In this document: positions 58,321 through 64,000 of the stretch, piece by piece | Layout: the number at the start of each line of letters is the position of its first letter | Numbering within the stretch: position 1 is the stretch's first letter | NCBI RefSeq assembly: GCF_003570905.1 | Contig: NZ_QXJM01000029.1 | Span: forward strand, 62,001 to 126,000 | Source of the DNA: Cohnella faecalis | GTDB lineage: Bacteria > Bacillota > Bacilli > Paenibacillales > Paenibacillaceae | Direction of reading: 5' to 3' | DNA length: 64,000 nt | Program-made: the position numbers and the translations under genes | Notes under the pieces: model-generated | Seen by the model: only the letters and a program-made list of their open reading frames with translations | What the model was told of the DNA's origin: nothing | Databases searched by the model: none

Positions 58321-59458
58321 CCGCAGACACCGCGAACAGCCCGACTCCCGCCAGCACGCCGAAAGCCAAATTGTCCGTAACGACGGACACAACGACGGTA
58401 ACAAGCATGACGACGGTATCGAGGATGGGCAGACTGCGAATTTGACCGAGAAATTTCCAATCGAATATTTCGAAGCAAACCATAAGCATTACTCCGACTA
58501 ACGCCGCCACCGGAATCGCCTTCAGGACGGATCCGAAGCAGGCGACGAGAAGCAGCAGAACGACGCCGGCCGTCAGATTGGACAGCCGGCCCCTTCCCCC
58601 CAGCTTAACGTTAATGGCCGATTCGGCGATCAGCGCACAGCCCGCCATTCCTCCGAAAAAGCCCGTAGCCGCGTTAGCAATTCCTTGCCCTTTCATCTCT
58701 CGGTCCTTGTTCGTCTTCGTATCGGTCATTTCATCGACGATGTCTTGCGTCAGAAGCGTCTCGATAAACCCGACTAACGCAAGCGAGAAGGCATAAGGGA
58801 AAATAATCAGAAGCGTCTCCGCGTTTAGAGGGACGTCCGGCATGTGAAATAGCGGAAAGCCCGAAGCGATGTCGGCAATATCCCCTACCGTTTTGCCGTT
58901 CCAGCCGACGACGAAGGCAACCCCCGTCACTAGCGCGACAGCGATGAGAGGCGACGGAATCGCCTTGGATAGACGAGGCCACAGGAATATGACGGCGAGC
59001 GTCAGTGCAACCATCGCGTACATCCCCCACGATTCCCCATGAAAATGGCGCAGCTGCGCCACAAGAATCAAAATGGCGAGCGCGTTAATAAAACCGACGA
59101 CGACCGAACGCGGAATGTATTTCATCCAGCGGCCCATTTTGAATACGCCCATAAACCATTGCAAAACGCCGGTCAGCACGGTTGCCGCGAACAAATACTC
59201 GACGCCGTGGCGGGCGACTAGCGCGGTCATAAGAACGGCCATCGAGCCGGCCGAAGATGACAGCATCGCCGGTCTCCCTCCGAAAAAAGCAAGAATAATC
59301 AACATGCAAATGGCAGAGTAAAAGCCGACCATCGGATCGACCCCCGCAATAAACGCGAAAGCGATGCAATCGGGAATTAGTGCGAGCGTCGCGGTAATGC
59401 CGGCCAGCATATCCCCTCTAACGTTGAACAACCAAGTTCTTTTTATAGATTGAAGCAA
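58286..59458 (-). CDS. SulP family anion transporter without STAS domain
   Basis: Open to TTG 59539, but that codon is part of a promoter; TTG 59458 with GGGAG nine bases upstream is preferred, giving 390 residues. SulP landmarks are RGDMLAGITATLALIPDCIA at the N terminus, FGGRPAMLSSSAGSMAVLMT, GFIETLLTQDIVDEMTDTKT, the NVKLGGRGRLSNLTAG loop and DNLAFGVLAGVGLFAVSAV at the end. The cytoplasmic STAS domain of full-size SulP proteins (about 550 residues) is absent. Substrate may be sulfate, bicarbonate or another anion. Confidence 0.85.
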   Translation of the reverse strand: MLQSIKRTWLFNVRGDMLAGITATLALIPDCIAFAFIAGVDPMVGFYSAICMLIILAFFGGRPAMLSSSAGSMAVLMTALVARHGVEYLFAATVLTGVLQWFMGVFKMGRWMKYIPRSVVVGFINALAILILVAQLRHFHGESWGMYAMVALTLAVIFLWPRLSKAIPSPLIAVALVTGVAFVVGWNGKTVGDIADIASGFPLFHMPDVPLNAETLLIIFPYAFSLALVGFIETLLTQDIVDEMTDTKTNKDREMKGQGIANAATGFFGGMAGCALIAESAINVKLGGRGRLSNLTAGVVLLLLVACFGSVLKAIPVAALVGVMLMVCFEIFDWKFLGQIRSLPILDTVVMLVTVVVSVVTDNLAFGVLAGVGLFAVSAVNRRRRPLTQR

Positions 59459-59510
59459 TTCCGAAACACTCCCGTTCGACAAGATGAGAGATACGCGATG
59501 CACCTTGTAC

Positions 59511-59539
59511 AGGATACCCCCCTTGCCTAGACCGGTCAA
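59511..59539 (-). promoter_or_regulatory. Promoter of the SulP gene
   Basis: TTGACC (59534-59539) and TATCCT (59511-59516) on the minus strand, exactly 17 bases apart, about 50 bases before the chosen start codon. Confidence 0.6.
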
Positions 59540-59689
59540 TTGGCAAGTAGGAATGAAATGAGATTAATGTCGAAAAATATATTTATCTGTCGAAATTAAA
59601 GGAATTCTACCTCGGGTGTGGAAAATAGTAACATTGTCCTGCGAAGTAACGCTTACCTATTGATTCCTACAGAAGAAAGAGGAACCTCC

Positions 59690-61240
59690 TTGGAGATTTA
59701 CCGCGCGTTTAGTCGGCAATTCATACGAAACTGCACAGCCGGCTCGACTGTATCCGTACTTGTAGTCGGGAGTCTATTCATTTTCTCCACGCTTGAAATT
59801 TCACAAGTCGAATTTCTCCGTTTGGCGGGCGTTCTCATCGGTTCGTTGATCATTATGATGACATTGGAGCTATTTTTCATCCGACGCCAAATCGCGCCCA
59901 TCCGAACGTTATTGCATGCCTTAGAGTCATCGGACGTCCCGAGCGACTGGTCGAAGGTTCAATCGGTATACCAGCACGTCCATCGATTGCCCGTACTTAC
60001 AGTAGGTCGCATTCTGGGCCCTCATCTGCTAGGCTTATCCGTTCCTGCCATTCTCGCGACCTTGCTTCTCATTCGGCTGGACTTGCTCCATTTCCCGTAT
60101 TTCTATGTCTGGCTGGCGATAGCGGGATCTCTGCTGGTCGCCGCTCTGCATGCGATGATCGAATTTTTCCTGACCGTCCAGACGATTAAACCCGTGCTGC
60201 TCTATATTCGAAGACGCTCTCTGGATCTAAGCGGCTACGATCCTTCTCTTAACGGCCAAATCATCGTCTCCATTCAGAAGAAGTTCCAATTGAGCGCTTT
60301 TCTGATCGGAGCTTTCCCGCTGTTCCTCTTTGCCTTGGCCGGACAGGTTCGTCTTCAGCGCTTGACCGGACAAGACAGCATGGAATATTGGAGATGGGCG
60401 GCTGTTATTATCGTCATCGGAGTTGCATTCGCATCTCTCGGCGCATGGCTGCTGTCAAGGGACGTCCAGCAGCCGATTCGGAATTTGTACGAGCGTATGG
60501 GCAGCGTCCGCGAAGGCAATTTCGACGTGCAGGCTGCCGACATTTATTCCGATGAGTTTTCAAAGCTTATTTCGGGCTTCAATCATATGGTGAACGGACT
60601 CAAAGCCCGCGACCGCATGAACAGCCAGCTTATCCAAAGCTACATTACGATGCTCGCGGCAACTCTCGACGCCCGCGACCGCTACACGGCGGGTCATTCG
60701 GAGAGAGTCGCCGGCTACTCCGTGCAGATCGGCTGGCTTGCGGGCTTATCGCTGCAAGAGCTCGATTTGGTCAAGAAATCGGCCCTTCTTCACGATATCG
60801 GCAAAATAGGCGTGCGCGACTCCGTTTTGCTGAAGGAAGGACGGTTAACGGACGAAGAGTTCGCCCTTATTCAGGAGCACCCCGTTCTCGGAGAGAACAT
60901 ACTGAAGCAGATCGAGCCTGTGGACGCGATGGCGGACTTGATGCCCGGCGTGCGATCCCACCATGAGCGATACGACGGCAAAGGATACCCCGACCGGCTA
61001 TCCGGCGACAGCATCCCGCTTTTGGGACGAATTATAGCAATCGCGGACGCCTTCGACGCCATGACTTCCGATCGGCCTTACCGTCAGGGCATGTCCGTCG
61101 AAAAAGCGCTTCTCATTCTGGAGGAAGGCTGCGGCACCCAGTGGGATCCGAAGCTGACCCCCTTGTTCGTCGCGGACATACGCGAAGAGCAAAGACGGAC
61201 GAAGCCGACCAGCTCCGCGGATGCGTTCAAGCCCGCATAA
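59690..61240 (+). CDS. Membrane-bound HAMP-HD-GYP phosphodiesterase
   Basis: TTG 59690 after AGAGGA gives 516 residues; GTG 59618 in the same frame is an alternative (540). Several membrane segments (SVLVVGSLFIFSTL, GVLIGSLIIMMTLELFF, VPAILATLLLIRLDLLH, AFLIGAFPLFLFALAG, WAAVIIVIGVAFASL) span residues about 20-260. Then come a HAMP-like helix pair (QQPIRNLYERMGSVREGNFD) and the HD-GYP domain: DRYTAGHSERVAGYSVQIGW, LLHDIGKIGVRDSVL, HHERYDGKGYPDRL and AIADAFDAMTSDRPYR. Predicted c-di-GMP hydrolase regulated by a membrane sensor region. Followed by a terminator. Confidence 0.88.
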   Translation: MEIYRAFSRQFIRNCTAGSTVSVLVVGSLFIFSTLEISQVEFLRLAGVLIGSLIIMMTLELFFIRRQIAPIRTLLHALESSDVPSDWSKVQSVYQHVHRLPVLTVGRILGPHLLGLSVPAILATLLLIRLDLLHFPYFYVWLAIAGSLLVAALHAMIEFFLTVQTIKPVLLYIRRRSLDLSGYDPSLNGQIIVSIQKKFQLSAFLIGAFPLFLFALAGQVRLQRLTGQDSMEYWRWAAVIIVIGVAFASLGAWLLSRDVQQPIRNLYERMGSVREGNFDVQAADIYSDEFSKLISGFNHMVNGLKARDRMNSQLIQSYITMLAATLDARDRYTAGHSERVAGYSVQIGWLAGLSLQELDLVKKSALLHDIGKIGVRDSVLLKEGRLTDEEFALIQEHPVLGENILKQIEPVDAMADLMPGVRSHHERYDGKGYPDRLSGDSIPLLGRIIAIADAFDAMTSDRPYRQGMSVEKALLILEEGCGTQWDPKLTPLFVADIREEQRRTKPTSSADAFKPA

Positions 61241-61293
61241 CAAACAAGCCCGCCAGCTCCGTTTCTTCCATAGCTCGATACTCTCGCTCCCAA

Positions 61294-61332
61294 GGACTCC
61301 GAAGCCCGTGCTTCGGAGCCTTTTTTATTTTA
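61294..61332 (+). terminator. Terminator of the membrane HD-GYP gene
   Basis: CTCCGAAGC (61297-61305) pairs with GCTTCGGAG (61310-61318) around a four-base loop, then CCTTTTTTATTTT. Confidence 0.9.
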
Positions 61333-61419
61333 ATGTTTCGTTGCACACATCCTTTCCGTTGCCTCGAATATATTGATTACCACACACCAAAATAAAGCGA
61401 CCGAGGAGGTGGCCCGGCG

Positions 61420-62565
61420 ATGAACCAACCGTCGTTCCTTTTGTCCAGGGAAGATTGGTCTTTGCACCGCAAAGGGTATCAAGATCAGGCGCGCCATCAG
61501 CAGAAGGTCCGGGAAGCCATCAAGCAGAATTTGCCCGACCTCTTATCCGAAGAAAACATCGTCCTCTCGGACGGCAAGCAAATTATTAAAATACCGATTC
61601 GCAGCTTGGACGAATACCGGTTTATATTTAACGGAAACAAGAAAAAGCACGTCGGCCAAGGCTCCGGCGACAGCCAGGTCGGCGATGTGCTCGGGCGCGA
61701 TCCCGCCGAAGGACCGGGCAAGGGCGAAGGAGCGGGCGATAAGCCGGGAGACGACGTCGTCGAAGCCGAAATTTCCATCGTCGAGCTCGAAAATCTGCTG
61801 TTCGAGGAGCTTGAGCTGCCCTATCTGAAGCGCAAGGAGAAGGAACAGATCGAAGTGCGGGAAGTCCGGTTCACCGACGTCCGGCGCAAGGGCATCATGT
61901 CCAACATCGACAAGAAGCGGACTATTCTGGAGAACCTGCGGCGCAATTCGCGGGAAGGGAACGGCGAGATCGGAGGCATATCCCCGGACGATCTTCGGTT
62001 CAAAACGTGGGAGGAAATCATCAAGCCGCAAAATAATGCGGTCATCCTCGCCATGATGGACACCTCCGGCTCCATGGGCTCGTTCGAAAAGTATTGCGCC
62101 AGATCGTTCTTCTTCTGGATGACACGATTTTTGCGCCGCCAATACGAGAAGGTCGATATTGTCTTCATCGCGCACCATACGGAAGCGAAGGAAGTGACCG
62201 AAGAGGAATTTTTCACCCGCGGCGAGAGCGGGGGCACTATCTGTTCGTCGGCCTACGTGAAGGCGCTGGAGATCATCGACAGCCGTTATCCGCCGTCGCT
62301 CTACAACATCTATCCGTTCCACTTCTCGGACGGCGACAACCTGACGAGCGACAACGAGCGTTGCGTCAGGCTCATCCACGAGCTGATGAAGCGCTCGAAT
62401 ATCTTCGGTTATGGAGAAGTGAACCAGTACAACCGCAGCAGCACGCTAATGTCTGCCTACAAGCACGTGGATCACGAGCAGTTCTTGTATTACGTCATCC
62501 GGGAGAAATCCGAGATTTACAGCGCATTGAAAACCTTCTTCCGCAAGCGGGATGCCGCGGGATGA
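61420..62565 (+). CDS. yhbH: Sporulation protein YhbH (DUF444, VWA-like)
   Basis: A 381-residue soluble protein from ATG 61420 with GAGGAGGTG upstream. It carries [20 protein letters not shown], the acidic-Gly linker ([17 protein letters not shown]), [20 protein letters not shown] and a VWA-like fold with the metal-site motif [16 protein letters not shown]. subtilis yhbH is a sporulation gene that commonly travels with the kinase PrkA and SpoVR; neither is in this window. Followed by a strong terminator and the tandem array. Confidence 0.92.
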   Translation: MNQPSFLLSREDWSLHRKGYQDQARHQQKVREAIKQNLPDLLSEENIVLSDGKQIIKIPIRSLDEYRFIFNGNKKKHVGQGSGDSQVGDVLGRDPAEGPGKGEGAGDKPGDDVVEAEISIVELENLLFEELELPYLKRKEKEQIEVREVRFTDVRRKGIMSNIDKKRTILENLRRNSREGNGEIGGISPDDLRFKTWEEIIKPQNNAVILAMMDTSGSMGSFEKYCARSFFFWMTRFLRRQYEKVDIVFIAHHTEAKEVTEEEFFTRGESGGTICSSAYVKALEIIDSRYPPSLYNIYPFHFSDGDNLTSDNERCVRLIHELMKRSNIFGYGEVNQYNRSSTLMSAYKHVDHEQFLYYVIREKSEIYSALKTFFRKRDAAG

Positions 62566-62589
62566 CAGCGGGCTGTATCCTAATCCCAA

Positions 62590-62645
62590 CGAATAAGGGC
62601 TGCACCTTAAGGTCTGCAAAGGCCATAGGGGCAGCCCTTATTTCA
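62590..62645 (+). terminator. Terminator of yhbH
   Basis: AATAAGGGCTGC (62592-62603) pairs with GCAGCCCTTATT (62631-62642), twelve perfect base pairs, with TTATTTC at the 3' side. Confidence 0.75.
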
Positions 62646-62646
62646 C

Positions 62647-62925
62647 GCGCAACAGTGGGACGTGCTACCCTACATTCGGCGAGATGCGTGTTCGAGAGCG
62701 CAACAGTGGGACGAGGTACCCTACATTCGGCGGGATGCGTGATCGAGCGCGCAACAGTGGGACGAGGTACCATACATTCGACAGGATGCGTGATCGAGAG
62801 CGCAACAGTGGGACGTGGTACCATACATCCGGCGAGATGCGTGTTCGAGAGCGCAACAGTGGGACGAGGTACCCTACATTCGGCGGGATGCGTGTTCGAG
62901 AGCGCAACAGTGGGACGAGATACCA
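62647..62925. repeat. 51-bp tandem repeat array, five full units plus a partial
   Basis: Units begin GCGCAACAGTGGGACG at 62647, 62698, 62749, 62800 and 62851, each exactly 51 bases, with a truncated sixth at 62902. Units share TACATTCGGC-type and GATGCGTGTTCGAGA segments and differ by a few substitutions. Because 51 is a multiple of three, several frames stay open through the array on both strands; one plus-strand frame repeats a 17-residue unit beginning ATVGRGT. No ribosome site or gene context supports translation. There are no unique spacers, so it is not a CRISPR array. Confidence 0.95.
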
Positions 62926-63238
62926 TTATGCTTGAACGCTAAAAGGGGGCGTTCTGAAAGTCTTGACCGGCGTAAACTGCTCGCAACCGATGTCCATTTT
63001 TTCTACGCGGTCGGGCAGGACAATCTCGCCATTTTCATCTTCAATGACTATTCCTCGTTCCATTGTATTTTTATTGGTCCGTCGCCAATCGGTTCTATCG
63101 TTTTTTTACTTTACATCATTGTAAATAGCGTTGTGCAAGAACAGCGGCTTTGTTCTCCATCGTAACATTCCGTTCATCGTCCGTTCATTTTACAAATTTA
63201 CAATCGCGAATGTACAGAACGGAAGGGAGACGGGTATT
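62926..63238. other. Intergenic region, nothing identified
   Basis: About 310 bases between the tandem array and the next gene, partly AT-rich. No gene, hairpin or promoter could be supported beyond the ribosome site of the following gene. Confidence 0.4.
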
Positions 63239-63688
63239 ATGTTCGGATTCATGTTGTTTTTGCATCTGACCGGATTGGCGATTTGGATCGGATCCATGCT
63301 GGCCATCGTCGTAACGTTGTCGCTGCTCAAGAAGCAGCTCGGCTCGAAGGAGCCGAACGAGCTTGCCGGAAGAGTCATTCGCGCGTTCAGCCTGTTCGCC
63401 CATCCTTCCGCCGTCGTCGTATTGGGAAGCGGCGTCTATATGATCGTCAAAGCTTGGGGCGGCGGTTCCGATCGACCGCTGTGGCTGGATGTGATGGAAA
63501 AAGGCGGCGGCATGGTGCTTCTGCTCGCGCTTATTCTGACCGGCATTCTGGGGGGCAAGGTGCGGAAGCGCTTGAAGGACGTCCAAGGCCAAGGCAGCAA
63601 AGTCAAACTCGGCTTCTACTTATCGTCGATAGCCGCATTCGTCACATTGGCCATCGCTGTCGTGCTCGTAGTCAGTATCCGCATCTGA
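63239..63688 (+). CDS. Small four-helix membrane protein (DUF2269-like)
   Basis: From ATG 63239 with GGAAGGGAG upstream, 149 residues; the open frame extends to 63131 without a ribosome site. Four membrane segments: FMLFLHLTGLAIWIGSMLAI, SLFAHPSAVVVLGSGVYMIV, GGGMVLLLALILTGILGG and YLSSIAAFVTLAIAVVLVVS. The LHLTGLAIWIGSM opening, with His in the first helix and a second His in the next, resembles DUF2269/CopD-like membrane proteins. The function is unknown. Confidence 0.75.
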   Translation: MFGFMLFLHLTGLAIWIGSMLAIVVTLSLLKKQLGSKEPNELAGRVIRAFSLFAHPSAVVVLGSGVYMIVKAWGGGSDRPLWLDVMEKGGGMVLLLALILTGILGGKVRKRLKDVQGQGSKVKLGFYLSSIAAFVTLAIAVVLVVSIRI

Positions 63689-63697
63689 CCATACGAA

Positions 63698-63752
63698 AAA
63701 GGGGAAGGGGTTGTCTCTAAGATCGTAAGCAATCTTAGGGACAACCCCTCTG
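63698..63752 (-). terminator. Terminator of the YhcH-type gene
   Basis: GGGGTTGTC (63707-63715) pairs with GACAACCCC (63740-63748) with an inner CTAAGAT/ATCTTAG stem. On the minus strand it is followed by TTCCCCTTTTTCG. Confidence 0.75.
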
Positions 63753-63760
63753 TTCCGATA

Positions 63761-64000
63761 TTATGAATTCAGCAAGTCCATTCGAACCTTCGCGACCGCC
63801 TTCTTGATCTTTCCGCCCTTTTCTCCCATGCCGGGCCGATGAATATCGTGAGGAAAGAAGATGGCGAACATGCCCGGCGCAAGCCGAAGCGGTACTTCAT
63901 CCCCTGCCGGAGCATACAACGCGTAGTCGTCTTCTTCGACATAAGGCTTCGAAGGCTCAAGCTCCTCGCGAAGCGGGAACCATCCGATCGTCTCTTCCCC
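63761..64000 (-). CDS. YhcH/YjgK/YiaL family protein, 3' part only
   Basis: An open minus-strand frame runs from the window edge to TAA at 63761-63763, about 79 residues of the C-terminal part. It contains EETIGWFPLREELEPSKPYV, APGMFAIFFPHDIHRPGM and KKAVAKVRMDLLNS. The PHDIHRPGM segment with its His residues is the cupin-type metal site of the YhcH/YjgK/YiaL (DUF386, EbgC-like) family, associated with sugar metabolism. The 5' end is outside the window, so length and start are unknown. Confidence 0.8.
   Translation of the reverse strand, partial: GEETIGWFPLREELEPSKPYVEEDDYALYAPAGDEVPLRLAPGMFAIFFPHDIHRPGMGEKGGKIKKAVAKVRMDLLNS

Noticed and set aside
62647..62925. CRISPR array
   Set aside because: Units abut directly with no unique spacers, the unit length is 51 bases, and no cas genes are near.
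62094..62942. An open frame running from yhbH through the tandem repeats with a 17-residue periodic tail
   Set aside because: The start lies inside yhbH in another frame without a ribosome site; the periodicity is a trivial result of a 51-bp unit.
63769..63960. A 63-codon minus-strand frame at the window edge
   Set aside because: It is a shadow of the YhcH-type gene, whose real frame has no start inside the window.

Overview
The window looks like the chromosome of a spore-forming Firmicute of the Paenibacillaceae (Paenibacillus/Cohnella type). The basis is a run of YheC/YheD spore-coat ATP-grasp genes, cotJABC, ytvI, yhbH, a sufCDSUB operon, mtnKA, yunC and yunD relatives, AGGAGG-type ribosome sites and frequent GTG/TTG starts. 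Housekeeping genes are fairly GC-rich; the accessory block at about 8.6-24.7 kb is visibly AT-richer in parts. No tRNA, rRNA or CRISPR array was seen.

Layout. 0-1.1 kb: type 2 isopentenyl-diphosphate isomerase (minus). 1.3-7.7 kb: five tightly packed, overlapping YheC/YheD genes (plus), the first two each broken by one homopolymer indel, with a 38-codon small ORF between the fourth and fifth. 7.8-9 kb: a HAD phosphatase and a small orphan gene. 9.0-24.7 kb: an accessory island on the minus strand. It holds a degenerate rolling-circle Rep element and an Rhs/YD-repeat polymorphic toxin locus: a secreted DNRLRE protein, a secreted helper, a large Rhs with Hint and EndoU-like toxin plus immunity gene, and a displaced orphan Rhs tip with a different toxin and its own immunity gene. 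The island is bounded by a truncated, internally deleted copy of the 3' part of the flotillin gene at 9.04-9.19 kb and the intact flotillin gene at 24.75-26.2 kb.

24.7-37.8 kb (minus): flotillin and NfeD; a lysine 2,3-aminomutase-type gene behind a c-di-AMP (ydaO/yuaA) riboswitch; cotJABC; a YtvI permease; a CorC/HlyC-type protein; YfkAB radical SAM; an HD-GYP protein; UppP; a YunD nucleotidase; and a small sulfite-oxidase-fold protein. 37.9-40.8 kb: a molybdenum-cofactor cluster (moaA facing moaD-moaE-moeB/thiF) in which every gene is broken by small deletions. 41-43.2 kb: a second HD-GYP protein and an NlpC/P60 lipoprotein. 43.3-48.6 kb: sufCDSUB. 48.7-51.2 kb: a DUF1802 gene under a Fur-box-like site, then an ECF sigma factor with its DUF4179 partner. 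51.4-64 kb: mtnK-mtnA, yunC, TerC, a PAS-GGDEF-EAL protein, DUF423, SulP, a membrane HD-GYP protein, yhbH, a 51-bp tandem repeat array, a small membrane protein and the 3' part of a YhcH/YjgK-type gene.

Themes. Sporulation functions are scattered through the window. Three HD-GYP proteins and one GGDEF-EAL protein point to active c-di-GMP turnover, and c-di-AMP enters through the kamA riboswitch. The points most worth checking are the c-di-AMP-controlled kamA, the flotillin-flanked island with its toxin reservoir, and the collapse of the Moco cluster. Several frameshifts lie in homopolymer runs, so sequencing error must be excluded before calling them biological.
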